Source of the DNA: Paraburkholderia sp. PREW-6R
Lineage (GTDB): Bacteria; Pseudomonadota; Gammaproteobacteria; Burkholderiales; Burkholderiaceae
NCBI RefSeq assembly: GCF_039621805.1
Contig: NZ_CP155075.1
Span: forward strand, 434,001-498,000
DNA length: 64,000 nucleotides
Direction: 5' to 3'
Shown: positions 25,759-34,574 of the stretch, piece after piece
How the letters are laid out: the number at the start of each line of letters is the position of its first letter
Position numbering within the stretch: position 1 is the stretch's first letter
Notes under the pieces: generated by a model
Databases searched by the model: none
The model's input: the letters and a program-made list of their open reading frames with translations, nothing else
Told to the model about the DNA's origin: nothing
Position numbers and translations under genes: made by a program

Positions 25759-26399
25759 CGCACTTGCTCCGGTTCCTGATGGCGCGACACGAGCGCCTCG
25801 ATTTCCTCGAGGGTGCGGGGGCGCCACTCGGGATTCTGCTCGCTGCGCCAGCCGCCGTCGCCGTTGGCCACGATGCGCTCACGCATGCCATTCGAGCGCT
25901 CGATGATTTCGTAGTCCTGCCCGGAGTCGGCGGGATAGCAGAACAGCATCACGAAGTCGCTGTCGCCCAGATTCACGGAGCGATGAATCCAGCGCGGCGG
26001 CACATAGCAAACCGTATTGGCCTGGATTTCGACGATGCGCGTGTCGCCGTCCGGCGATTCCATCAGCATGAGGCCACGCCCCTTGAGCCCGAAGTACAAC
26101 TCGGGGCGGTCGATCTTCGCGTGAATGTGTCCGCGCGTCATGAAGTACTCGTTGCCCACCTTGCCCGCGCTCATGCGCGTCACGCCCGTAATCAGATCGC
26201 CCGGTTCGGCATTCGGCCGGTGGTCCGTGACCTCATACACGACCTCGCCACCGCGCGCCGCGGCGAGCGACTCGAACGCGGCCGCATCGGCGTACAGGCC
26301 GGCCAGGTCGCCAAGACGTTTCTTGTAGTGCGAATCCGTGCCGGTCATCAGTCCGGTCTCCAGATTCACCTCGAACGAACGCGGTTCGGGCCATTGCAT
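25755..26399 (-). CDS. Cupin-type glucose-6-phosphate isomerase family protein
   Basis: Member of the cupin phosphoglucose isomerase family known mainly from archaea (PF06560 type), 214 residues from MQWPEPRS. The metal-binding motif is intact: His91, His93 and Glu100 in RGHIHAKIDRPELYFG, then His139 in PPRWIHRS. The start at 26399 has GGGAG upstream. It is the promoter-proximal gene of the minus operon. Aldose-ketose isomerisation of a sugar phosphate is the family activity; whether the substrate here is fructose 6-phosphate or another sugar is open. Confidence 0.87.
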   Translation of the reverse strand: MQWPEPRSFEVNLETGLMTGTDSHYKKRLGDLAGLYADAAAFESLAAARGGEVVYEVTDHRPNAEPGDLITGVTRMSAGKVGNEYFMTRGHIHAKIDRPELYFGLKGRGLMLMESPDGDTRIVEIQANTVCYVPPRWIHRSVNLGDSDFVMLFCYPADSGQDYEIIERSNGMRERIVANGDGGWRSEQNPEWRPRTLEEIEALVSRHQEPEQVR

Positions 26400-26455
26400 G
26401 ATGCGTCTCTCCCTGAAATTGACATCAATCAAACGTTAGTGTTGATAATGATATA

Positions 26456-26470
26456 GTTTGCGAAACAAAC
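26456..26470. promoter_or_regulatory. Inverted repeat in the AT-rich divergent promoter region
   Basis: GTTTG-5 nt-CAAAC lies between the divergent isomerase and FAD-oxidase genes, in the most AT-rich segment of the window (26420-26560). It is a plausible site for the RpiR regulator of this locus, but the repeat is short. Confidence 0.35.
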
Positions 26471-26600
26471 GAATATACGGGTTTTCACTAGATTAAAACG
26501 CAATTTTTGCAAATATAATGATTGCAACACTATCGTATATGTTCTTACATGCGGTGCGACACGACGTTGCACAGCACGCTGGAACGCGGAGAGAAAAGCT

Positions 26601-28028
26601 ATGCGGGAAACGTCCGAAGTGGCGCGCGACGAAGCGAAAACAGCGAGAGTCGCGCAGGCACTGCGCGTGGCGCTGGGTGCAAGTGTGGTGAGCCTGCCGG
26701 CCGACTTCGCCGGCCGCAAGCATGCCGATTCGAGCCGCATGCCGTGCGCGGAACCCATTGCGCTCGTGCGGCCGCGCACGACGGAACAGGTTTCGACCGC
26801 GCTGCGCATCTGTCACGAGCACCATTGGCCGGTAGTGACGCAGGGCGGTCTGACGGGTTTAGCGGGCGGCGCGTGCGTGCTCGGCGGCGAAGTCGCGCTG
26901 AGCCTGGAACTGATGAATGCGGTCGAGGAAATCGACCCGGTAAGCGCGACCATCACTGTGCAAGCCGGCACGCCGCTGCAGAAAGTCCAGGAAGCCGCCG
27001 ACGCGGCCGGCTTCATGTTTCCGCTGGACCTCGGCGCACGCGGCAGCGCGACGATTGGCGGCAATCTCGGCACGAACGCAGGCGGCAACCGCGTGATTCG
27101 CTACGGCATGATGCGCGAGCAGGTGCTCGACGTGGAAGCCGTGCTCGCGGACGGCAGCGTGGTTGGCGGTCTGCGCAAGATGATCAAGAACAACACGGGC
27201 TATGACCTGAGAAATCTGCTGATTGGCAGCGAAGGGACGCTCGGCGTCATGACGCGCGCGGTATTGCGGCTGCGCCCCAAGCCGCGCGCGGTGTCCACGG
27301 CGTGGTGCGGGGTGCCGGACTACGAGAGCGTTACCACGCTGCTGCGGCTCGCGCAGGAACGTCTGCCCGCAGGCGTCTCCGCATTCGAGGTGATGTGGCC
27401 GGGCTACTACGACTTCGTGCTATGGCGCCTGCCCGAACTGCGCGCGCCGCTCGCCGGCCGTCACGCGTTCTATGTATTGCTCGAAAGCAGTGGCGCCGAC
27501 CCGGAAGGACAGACGGTGGTGTTCGAAACGTTTCTCGCGGACATGCTCGAAGCGGGCACGCTCGAAGACGCGGCGCTTGCCGCCAACGAAGCGCACGCGG
27601 CCGCGTTCTGGGCGATACGCGATGCGCCGGGCGAGTATGGCCGCTACCTTCCGGGCCGCGTGTCGTTCGACGTGAGCTTTTCGGTCGCGCAGGTGGGCAT
27701 TGCGGCCGAGCGTTGCGAGCAACGGCTGCGCGCGCATTGGCCCGACGCGACGGTCCTGATCTACGGCCATCTCGGCGACGGCAACCTGCACATCGTCGTG
27801 CACCAGGCGGACTGGCCCGCGAGCGCGGCCGCCGAGGTCAAGCGCGTGGTGTACGGCGTGACCGGCGAACTGGACGGTTCGGTGTCGGCGGAACATGGCA
27901 TTGGCACCAAGAAACTCGAGGTGCTGGCGCTGTCGCGTACACCGGCGGAACTGGCGGCCATGCGCGCCGTGAAGGCCGCGCTCGATCCACGCAACATTCT
28001 CAATCCCGGCAAAGTGCTCGCCGGCTAG
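26601..28028 (+). CDS. FAD-linked 2-hydroxyacid dehydrogenase (GlcD/D2HGDH-like)
   Basis: FAD-binding oxidoreductase of the vanillyl-alcohol-oxidase fold, 475 residues. The FAD domain has PVVTQGGLTGLAGGA, DLGARGSATIGGNLGTNAGG and NLLIGSEGTLGVMT. The C-terminal metal/substrate motif is GHLGDGNLHIVVH and the tail is EHGIGTKKLE ... DPRNILNPGKV. This pattern belongs to D-lactate, glycolate and D-2-hydroxyglutarate dehydrogenases. Members of the last group hand electrons to ETF, and etfBA lie at the end of this operon. It opens the plus-strand arm, divergent from the isomerase gene. Substrate probably a sugar-derived 2-hydroxyacid. Confidence 0.9.
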   Translation: MRETSEVARDEAKTARVAQALRVALGASVVSLPADFAGRKHADSSRMPCAEPIALVRPRTTEQVSTALRICHEHHWPVVTQGGLTGLAGGACVLGGEVALSLELMNAVEEIDPVSATITVQAGTPLQKVQEAADAAGFMFPLDLGARGSATIGGNLGTNAGGNRVIRYGMMREQVLDVEAVLADGSVVGGLRKMIKNNTGYDLRNLLIGSEGTLGVMTRAVLRLRPKPRAVSTAWCGVPDYESVTTLLRLAQERLPAGVSAFEVMWPGYYDFVLWRLPELRAPLAGRHAFYVLLESSGADPEGQTVVFETFLADMLEAGTLEDAALAANEAHAAAFWAIRDAPGEYGRYLPGRVSFDVSFSVAQVGIAAERCEQRLRAHWPDATVLIYGHLGDGNLHIVVHQADWPASAAAEVKRVVYGVTGELDGSVSAEHGIGTKKLEVLALSRTPAELAAMRAVKAALDPRNILNPGKVLAG

Positions 28029-28138
28029 TCCTTATATTGCCTTGCATCGCCTTGTTCTGCATTCAACGTAGTCCGTAGTGAAAAAATCGCGCATAACGCG
28101 CACCTTAATCGCGTGACACACCTAAAAGAGGAGGAGAC

Positions 28139-29116
28139 ATGTCGCGTCTCATGCAGAAGTTGTTTTGTGCGGCCGCGTTGGCCGCAGCCGGAATCATGAC
28201 CGCGTCGCCCGCATTCGCCGCCGACAAGATGAAGGTCGGCATTTCGATGAAGGTTCTCAACGCGCCTTACTTCGCCGCAGCCATGGAATCGGCGAAGGCC
28301 CATGCGTCGGAACTCGGCGCGGATGTGATCGTTGCGGATGCGCAAGGCAAGATGGGCAAGCAGATTTCCGACGTGGAAGACCTCGTCACGCGCGGCGTCA
28401 AGGTGCTGCTGATCGATCCGGCCGACCCGGAAGCGTTGGTCGGCGCGGTGAACGCCGCAAGCGCGGCGGGCGTGAAGGTGGTGGTGTTCGACAGCACGCT
28501 CGACCCGAAGGCCAACTACCTGACGCTCGTGCAGTCGTCGAACAGCCAGAATGGCGCGCTGGTGGGCCGCTGGGTGATCGACAACCTGGGCGACAAGCCG
28601 CTGAAGATTGCTCTGCTGTCCGGCGAAAAGGGCAATCCGGTCGGCAAGGAACGCCGGGACGGCGTGCTCGACGGCATCGTGGAAGCGCAGCTTGAAAAGA
28701 CCGGCAAGGCGAACATCCAGATTGTCGGACAAGGTTGGGGCAACTGGTCCGATGAAGGCGGCCTGAAAGCGATGGAAGACCTGCTGGTGGCCAACAAGGA
28801 CATCAACATGGTGCTCAGCGAAAACGACAGCATGTTGCTCGGCGCGCGCCGCGCAATCCAGAGCGCGAACCGCGACGGCATCACGCTGGTGGCCGCGGCG
28901 GACGGCCAGAAAGAAGCGCTTGCGCTCATCAAGCAGGGCAAGTACGGCGTGACCGCGCTGAACGATCCGGCGCTGGTGGCGCGTACTGCCGTCGACGTCG
29001 GCATGAAGGCCGCGAAGGGCCAGGCGGGCACGGTGCCGAAGGTCACCTACACGCCGGCGGTTGCGATCTCGAAAGGTAACGTCGACAAGTACTACAACCC
29101 GAAAGCGATTTTCTGA
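28139..29116 (+). CDS. Sugar ABC transporter periplasmic binding protein
   Basis: Ribose-type binding protein (Peripla_BP_4), 325 residues. The signal peptide ends near SPAFA-AD. The mature start is KMKVGISMKVLNAPYF, followed by GVKVLLIDPADPEAL and VVVFDSTLDP. The ribosome site is AGAGGAGGAGAC, the strongest in the area. Followed by ATPase and permease genes in the standard order. Ligand is likely a pentose, polyol or cyclitol; not more specific. Confidence 0.93.
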   Translation: MSRLMQKLFCAAALAAAGIMTASPAFAADKMKVGISMKVLNAPYFAAAMESAKAHASELGADVIVADAQGKMGKQISDVEDLVTRGVKVLLIDPADPEALVGAVNAASAAGVKVVVFDSTLDPKANYLTLVQSSNSQNGALVGRWVIDNLGDKPLKIALLSGEKGNPVGKERRDGVLDGIVEAQLEKTGKANIQIVGQGWGNWSDEGGLKAMEDLLVANKDINMVLSENDSMLLGARRAIQSANRDGITLVAAADGQKEALALIKQGKYGVTALNDPALVARTAVDVGMKAAKGQAGTVPKVTYTPAVAISKGNVDKYYNPKAIF

Positions 29117-29183
29117 CGCGCATTCCTCGTTGTATGCGCGCGTCCGGCAAGCCGCCGGCGCGCGCCTGAGTGGAGACACTTCA

Positions 29184-30734
29184 ATGATTCCGTTCATCGC
29201 ACTTACGGGCATCGACAAGCGGTTCGGCGGTATTCACGCCATCGAGAACATCGACTTCGAGGTCCGCAGCGGCGAAGTACACGCTCTGGTCGGCGAAAAC
29301 GGCGCGGGCAAATCGACGCTGATGCGCGTGATTGGCGGCGGCCATCAGCCGGACGCGGGCACGATCAGCGTGCAGGGCCGCCAGATGACGTTGCGCAACC
29401 CGCATGCGGCGCTTGCCGAGGGTATTGCCGTGATTCACCAGGAGACGGCGCTCGCGCCTGATCTTTCGGTGGCGGAGAACGTTTTCCTCGGCGCGCTACC
29501 CGCCGTGATCGACTGGCGCGGCTTGCGTGCGAAGGCGCGGACCTTGATCGAAAGTCTCGGCTTCGACATCGACCCGGCGGCGTTGGTCGGCACGCTCTCG
29601 GCCGCGCAATGCCAGGTGATCGAAATTGCCAAGGCACTCTCGGGCGAGCTGAAGCTGCTCGTGCTGGATGAACCGACCGCCGCGCTCGCGCCTTCCGACG
29701 CGGACCGGCTGCTCGAGATCGTGCGCTCGCTGCGTCAGCGCGGCGTGGGCATTGTCTATATCTCGCACCGCCTGGAAGAGGTGTTCGCGATCGCCGACCG
29801 CATTACCGTCCTCAAAGACGGACGGCGCGTGGACACCGTCACGCCGCAAGCCATTTCACGCGACGAACTGATTCGCAAGATGGTGGGCCGCCCGCTCTCC
29901 GTGCTGTTCCCCGAGCGCCACGCTACGGCGGGCGAGGTCGTGCTGAAAGTGAGCGGCCTGTCGCGCGGCGACGCGGTGCGCGACGTGTCGTTCGAATTGC
30001 GTGGCGGCGAAGTGGTCGGACTCGGCGGCCTGATCGGCTCCGGCCGCACCGAAGTCGCACGGCTGATTTTTGGCGCGGACCGTGCCGATGCCGGCGAGAT
30101 CGAACTGAAGGGCAAGCTGCTGAAAGCACGCACGCCGATGGCGGCGGTGCGCGCGGGCATCGGCCTCGTGCCGGAGGATCGCAAAGGACAGGGTGCGGTG
30201 CTGTCCATGCCGATTCGCATCAATGCGACGCTCGCGTCACTCAGGTCGGTGAGCGGACCGGGCGGCTTTCTCACGTTCGGCCGCGAACGCCGCTACGTTT
30301 CGCAGTTGATGGACACGTTGCGTATCAAGGCCCGCTCGATGGACGCCGACGTCTCCACGCTGTCCGGCGGCAACCAGCAGAAGGTCGTGTTGGCGAAATG
30401 GTTTCACGCGGACGGCGACCTCATCATTCTCGACGAGCCGACGCGCGGCGTCGACGTGGGCGCGAAGGTCGAAATCTACACGCTCATCAACCAGCTTGCG
30501 GAGCGTGGCAAGGCGGTGCTCGTGATTTCCTCCGAACACCAAGAGCTGATGGGCTTGTGCGACCGCATCATGGTGATGGGCGAAGGCCGCATTCGTGGCG
30601 AACTGCAGCCGGACGAGTTCAGCGAAGAGGCGATTCTCGCGCTGTCGCTGCGCCGGGAACCCGGCGAGACACATGGCGGCCTGCATGGCGAGGACGCCGG
30701 CGCGGGTGAAAAAGCCACATTCATTCACGGTTGA
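29184..30734 (+). CDS. Sugar ABC transporter ATP-binding protein (two ABC domains)
   Basis: RbsA-type tandem ATPase of 516 residues. First domain: Walker A GENGAGKST, degenerate signature LSAAQCQVIEI, Walker B LLVLDEPTAAL. Second domain: degenerate Walker A GLIGSGRTEVAR, intact signature LSGGNQQKVVLAKW, Walker B LIILDEPTRGVDVG. ATG 29184 was chosen (GGAGA upstream) rather than the longer frame, which would extend into the binding-protein gene. It drives the importer with the genes either side. Confidence 0.94.
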   Translation: MIPFIALTGIDKRFGGIHAIENIDFEVRSGEVHALVGENGAGKSTLMRVIGGGHQPDAGTISVQGRQMTLRNPHAALAEGIAVIHQETALAPDLSVAENVFLGALPAVIDWRGLRAKARTLIESLGFDIDPAALVGTLSAAQCQVIEIAKALSGELKLLVLDEPTAALAPSDADRLLEIVRSLRQRGVGIVYISHRLEEVFAIADRITVLKDGRRVDTVTPQAISRDELIRKMVGRPLSVLFPERHATAGEVVLKVSGLSRGDAVRDVSFELRGGEVVGLGGLIGSGRTEVARLIFGADRADAGEIELKGKLLKARTPMAAVRAGIGLVPEDRKGQGAVLSMPIRINATLASLRSVSGPGGFLTFGRERRYVSQLMDTLRIKARSMDADVSTLSGGNQQKVVLAKWFHADGDLIILDEPTRGVDVGAKVEIYTLINQLAERGKAVLVISSEHQELMGLCDRIMVMGEGRIRGELQPDEFSEEAILALSLRREPGETHGGLHGEDAGAGEKATFIHG

Positions 30735-30788
30735 CGCTCGCGTGCGAGCGTCCCCTCACACAGCATCAAGAGTCTGGAGACATCCATC

Positions 30789-31793
30789 ATGAATCCCAGT
30801 GCAACGACCCCGAACCCGAGCCGGCGCGAGGCCGGCGGCATGAGGCACTTCTGGCAGGGCGCGCGCCGCGTCAACACGGTCGCGATTCTCGCCGTGCTGA
30901 TCGTGGCGGCGTCGTTCATTTCCGACGACTTCTTCTCGGTGCCCAACCTCGCGAATATCTCCCGCCAGGTGGCCGGCGTGGGCATCATGTCGGTCGGCAT
31001 GTTGCTCGTGGTGCTGACCGGCGGCATCGACCTTTCCGTGGGCTCGGTCGCGGCCCTCGGCAGCGTGATGTCGGCCATGCTGATTCCCGAGCATGGCCTG
31101 ATGTTCGCGCTCGTGGCCACGCTCGTGATAGGCGGGCTGTGCGGACTCGTGTCGGGCGTGCTGGTGGCGTGGTGCCGTCTCACGCCGTTCGTCGTGACCC
31201 TCGCGATGATGACTGTCGCGCGCGGCGTTGCGATGATCGTCTCGAACGGCTCGCCCATTCTCGTCGACGACGCCGGCCAGGCGCTGCTCGATTTCGGACG
31301 CCATAGCTACTTCGGCATTCCCGGCCCGACGCTCGTGATGCTGGTGGTGTTCGTGGCGGGCGGCATCGCTCTGGGCCGCATGCGTGCCGGCCGGGTGGTG
31401 CGCGCGATCGGCTCGAATGAAGAAGCGGTGCGGCTCTCGGGCGTGCCGGTTGCGCGGCACATTCTGGGCACGTATGTGTGCTCCGGCGTGCTGGCCTCGC
31501 TCGCGGGCATCATATCGACGGCGCGCGCCAGCGTGGGCGCACCGACAGTCGGTGTGGGTGACGAACTGACTGTGATCGCGGCGGTGGTGATAGGCGGCGC
31601 GAGTCTGGCTGGCGGTAAGGGAGGTGTCCTGAATACACTGATGGGCGTGCTGATTCTCGGCGTGATCGGCAACATCATGAATCTCGCGAGCGTGCCGGGC
31701 TATCACCAGCAGGTGGTGATGGGGGCGATCATCGTCGCCGCCGTGTTGATGCAGCAGGGCGCAGGCTCCTGGCGCCGCTGGATATTCCGCTAA
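30789..31793 (+). CDS. Sugar ABC transporter permease
   Basis: RbsC-type permease (BPD_transp_2), 334 residues, eight to ten membrane segments. Landmarks: LVVLTGGIDLSVGSVAALG and, near the end, GGASLAGGKGGVLNTLMGV. It completes the importer with the two preceding genes. Inner-membrane location. Confidence 0.94.
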   Translation: MNPSATTPNPSRREAGGMRHFWQGARRVNTVAILAVLIVAASFISDDFFSVPNLANISRQVAGVGIMSVGMLLVVLTGGIDLSVGSVAALGSVMSAMLIPEHGLMFALVATLVIGGLCGLVSGVLVAWCRLTPFVVTLAMMTVARGVAMIVSNGSPILVDDAGQALLDFGRHSYFGIPGPTLVMLVVFVAGGIALGRMRAGRVVRAIGSNEEAVRLSGVPVARHILGTYVCSGVLASLAGIISTARASVGAPTVGVGDELTVIAAVVIGGASLAGGKGGVLNTLMGVLILGVIGNIMNLASVPGYHQQVVMGAIIVAAVLMQQGAGSWRRWIFR

Positions 31794-31804
31794 ACTGCTC
31801 TCCT

Positions 31805-31842
31805 GGCGCGCGCGTCGTCTGTTCGCGGCGACGCGGCGCGCC
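31805..31842. repeat. GC-rich inverted repeat between permease and RpiR genes
   Basis: Arms GGCGCG..CGTCG and CGACG..GCGCGCC can form a long stem just after the permease stop. There is no T-run, so it may be an mRNA 3'-end protecting or partial attenuating structure rather than a terminator. Confidence 0.35.
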
Positions 31843-31904
31843 CACCTGCTCGGGGCTGTGTCCGGAGCCGGCGCGTCCAGTACGTCAAAGAAGGAATACC
31901 CTGC

Positions 31905-32762
31905 GTGCCCGATTACAACATCTTCGAAGTGATTGACCGCGCCCGGCCCAATCTGCGGCGTGGCAGCCGGCAGGTTGCCGACTACATTCTGGAGAACGTT
32001 CACTCCATCGCGGAAATCAGCCTTTCCGAACTGGCACGTCTTGCGCAGGTGAGCGAGCCGACGGTGCTGCGCTTTTGCGCGACCATAGGCTGCAATGGTT
32101 TCAAGGACTTCAAGATCCGCGCGGTGCAGAGCCTCGCGCTGGGCGCGCCCGCCACCCATTCGGTGCTGTCCGGCGCGGACACGCCCGAAACGGTTGCCAC
32201 GAAGATCTTCGACTACACGATCACGAGCCTCGACTGGGCCCGCAAGAAACTCGACTTCGAGGCCGTGGGGCGCGCGGTCGATCTGCTTGCGGCGGCGTCG
32301 CGCATCGAGTTCTTCGGCTTCGGCGCGTCGGGCATTGTGGCGCTGGATGCTCAGCAGAAGTTTCCGCTCTTCGGCGTGCCGTGCATCGCGCATCAGGATT
32401 CGCACCAGCAGTTCATCGCGGCGTCCATGCTCAAGCCGGGCGACGCTGTGGTGGCGATCTCGAACACCGGCGCGACGCGCTCGCTGATCGAGGTCGCGCG
32501 CACGGCGAAGGATCGCGGCGCGCATGTCGTGCTGATCACTGGCTCGCAGGGGCCGCTCACGCGTTACTGCGACGTCGCCGTGGTGGCGGAAACGCTCGAA
32601 AACACGGACGTGTACACGCCCACCACGTCGCGGCTCGCGGCGCTGGTGGTGGTGGATATTCTCTCCACCAGCGTCGCGCTGAAAAAGGGCGAAGCCCATG
32701 CGCGCGACGTGCAGGACATGAAGCGCCATCTCGCGGATATGCGCACGTCTGGCGTGATCTGA
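31905..32762 (+). CDS. MurR/RpiR-family regulator with SIS domain
   Basis: Regulator of 285 residues: N-terminal HTH_6 (about 1-80; LSELARLAQVSEPTVLRFC) and C-terminal sugar-isomerase SIS domain (about 120-260; IEFFGFGASGIVALDAQQ and VAISNTGATRSLIEVAR). The layout is like HexR, which senses a sugar phosphate. Start is GTG 31905 with AAGGA upstream. It lies directly downstream of the ABC genes and is the likely regulator of both arms of this locus, sensing a phosphorylated intermediate. Confidence 0.92.
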   Translation: MPDYNIFEVIDRARPNLRRGSRQVADYILENVHSIAEISLSELARLAQVSEPTVLRFCATIGCNGFKDFKIRAVQSLALGAPATHSVLSGADTPETVATKIFDYTITSLDWARKKLDFEAVGRAVDLLAAASRIEFFGFGASGIVALDAQQKFPLFGVPCIAHQDSHQQFIAASMLKPGDAVVAISNTGATRSLIEVARTAKDRGAHVVLITGSQGPLTRYCDVAVVAETLENTDVYTPTTSRLAALVVVDILSTSVALKKGEAHARDVQDMKRHLADMRTSGVI

Positions 32763-32813
32763 CGCGCTCGCCCGGCTTGCGCCTTGCCCGCCTTTGCAAA
32801 CATTGGAAATAAT

Positions 32814-33563
32814 ATGAAGATCATAGTCGCGGTCAAACGCGTAGTGGACTACAACGTGAAAGTCCGGGTCAAGTCGGACGGTACGGGCGTCGACATCGCG
32901 AACGTAAAGATGTCCATGAATCCGTTCGATGAAATCGCGGTGGAAGAAGCCGTGCGTCTGAAAGAAGCGGGCGTGGCGACCGAAGTGATCGCTGTCTCGG
33001 CGGGTGTCGCCCAATCGCAGGAAACGCTGCGCACGGCGCTGGCGATCGGCGCGGACCGTGCCATCCTGATCGAGTCGGCCGAAGAACTGCAGCCGCTTGC
33101 TGTCGCCAAACTGCTGAAGGCGCTGGTCGACAAGGAACAGCCGCAGCTGGTCATCCTCGGCAAGCAGGCGATCGACGACGATTCGAACCAGACCGGTCAG
33201 ATGCTGGCTGCGCTGGCCGGGCTGCCGCAAGCCACGTTCGCATCGAAGGTCACGGTGGCAGACGGCAAGGCCACGGTGTCGCGCGAAGTGGACGGCGGCG
33301 CGGAAACGCTGTCGCTCACGTTGCCTGCCGTGGTCACGACTGACCTGCGTCTGAACGAGCCGCGCTACGTCACGTTGCCCAACATCATGAAGGCGAAGAA
33401 AAAGCCGCTGGAAACGGTCAAGCCTGAGGACCTCGGCGTCGACGTGAAGCCGCGCCTGAAGACGCTGAAGGTTGTCGAGCCGCCAAAGCGCTCTGCCGGT
33501 GTGAAGGTGCCGGACGTGAAGACGCTGGTCGAGAAGCTGAAGACCGAAGCCAAGGTGCTTTGA
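32814..33563 (+). CDS. etfB: Electron transfer flavoprotein, beta subunit
   Basis: EtfB, 249 residues: MKIIVAVKRVVDYNVKVRV is the standard N-terminus, with MSMNPFDEIAVEEAVRLKE and GKQAIDDDSNQTGQML, then the recognition-loop segment LPNIMKAKKKPLE used to dock partner dehydrogenases. It starts 51 bases after the RpiR stop on the same strand, so probably shares the transcript. Forms the ETF heterodimer with EtfA. Being in this operon it may be a dedicated acceptor for the FAD-linked dehydrogenase at 26601; a housekeeping role is the alternative. Confidence 0.95.
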   Translation: MKIIVAVKRVVDYNVKVRVKSDGTGVDIANVKMSMNPFDEIAVEEAVRLKEAGVATEVIAVSAGVAQSQETLRTALAIGADRAILIESAEELQPLAVAKLLKALVDKEQPQLVILGKQAIDDDSNQTGQMLAALAGLPQATFASKVTVADGKATVSREVDGGAETLSLTLPAVVTTDLRLNEPRYVTLPNIMKAKKKPLETVKPEDLGVDVKPRLKTLKVVEPPKRSAGVKVPDVKTLVEKLKTEAKVL

Positions 33564-33638
33564 GCCAAACGGCAACCATGTTGCATGTGACTGGAGTGAG
33601 CGCGAAGCGCCGGTCCGGTCGACACGGAGACAGACGAA

Positions 33639-34574
33639 ATGACGAATCTGGTAATAGCAGAACACGACAACGCGTCGATCAAGGCCGCGACGCTGAACAC
33701 GATCGCAGCGGCCCAGAAGATTGGCGGCGACGTCCACGTGCTGGTGGCGGGTCACAATGCCCAGGCCGCAGCGGATGCGGCAGCGAAAATCGCCGGCGTC
33801 AGCAAGGTGCTGCTCGCCGACGCGCCGCAACTCGAAGCGGGTCTCGCGGAAAACGTCGAGGCAACGGTGCTGAACATTGCGAAGGACTATTCGCACATCC
33901 TCGCGCCAGCCACCGCTTACGGCAAGAACGTCATGCCGCGCATTGCGGCGAAGCTGGACGTCGCGCAGATCAGCGACATCACCGCGGTGGATTCGGCCGA
34001 CACGTTCGAGCGTCCGATCTACGCGGGCAATGCAATCGCCACGGTGCAGTCGGCTGATCCGATCAAGGTCATCACGGTCCGCACGACCGGCTTCGATGCA
34101 GTCGCGGCCGAAGGCGGCAGCGCAACGGTCGAGAAGATCGAAGCGGCAGCGGACAGTGGTATCTCGTCGTTCGTGAGCCGTGAAGTGACGAAGCTGGACC
34201 GTCCGGAACTGACGTCGGCGAAAATCATCGTGTCGGGCGGCCGTGGTCTGGGCAATGGCGAGAACTACACGCAGGTGCTGGAACCGCTAGCCGACAAGCT
34301 GAACGCAGCGCTCGGCGCGTCGCGCGCGGCAGTGGATGCGGGCTTCGTGCCGAACGACTATCAGGTCGGGCAAACCGGCAAGATCGTCGCGCCGCAGCTG
34401 TACGTGGCGGTCGGCATCTCGGGTGCGATCCAGCATCTGGCCGGGATGAAGGACAGCAAGGTGATCGTCGCGATTAACAAGGACGAAGAAGCGCCGATTT
34501 TCAGCGTTGCTGACTACGGTCTGGTCGGCGATCTGTTCACGGTCGTGCCGGATTTGACGACCCAGGTCGGGTGA
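33639..34574 (+). CDS. etfA: Electron transfer flavoprotein, alpha subunit
   Basis: EtfA, 311 residues. The FAD-binding C-terminal domain has SGGRGLGNGENY, SRAAVDAGFVPNDYQVGQTGK and GISGAIQHLAGMKDSKVIVAINKD (read in two halves), all diagnostic. The N-terminal domain contains APATAYGKNVMPRIAAKLD. It follows etfB by 75 bases. Carries electrons from flavin dehydrogenases to ETF:quinone oxidoreductase. Confidence 0.95.
   Translation: MTNLVIAEHDNASIKAATLNTIAAAQKIGGDVHVLVAGHNAQAAADAAAKIAGVSKVLLADAPQLEAGLAENVEATVLNIAKDYSHILAPATAYGKNVMPRIAAKLDVAQISDITAVDSADTFERPIYAGNAIATVQSADPIKVITVRTTGFDAVAAEGGSATVEKIEAAADSGISSFVSREVTKLDRPELTSAKIIVSGGRGLGNGENYTQVLEPLADKLNAALGASRAAVDAGFVPNDYQVGQTGKIVAPQLYVAVGISGAIQHLAGMKDSKVIVAINKDEEAPIFSVADYGLVGDLFTVVPDLTTQVG

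Noticed and set aside
30756..33896. 1046-codon open frame on the minus strand
   Set aside because: It is antisense to the ABC permease, RpiR and etfB genes, which have clear family motifs. Arg/His/Gln-rich composition is the usual result of reading GC-rich genes backwards.
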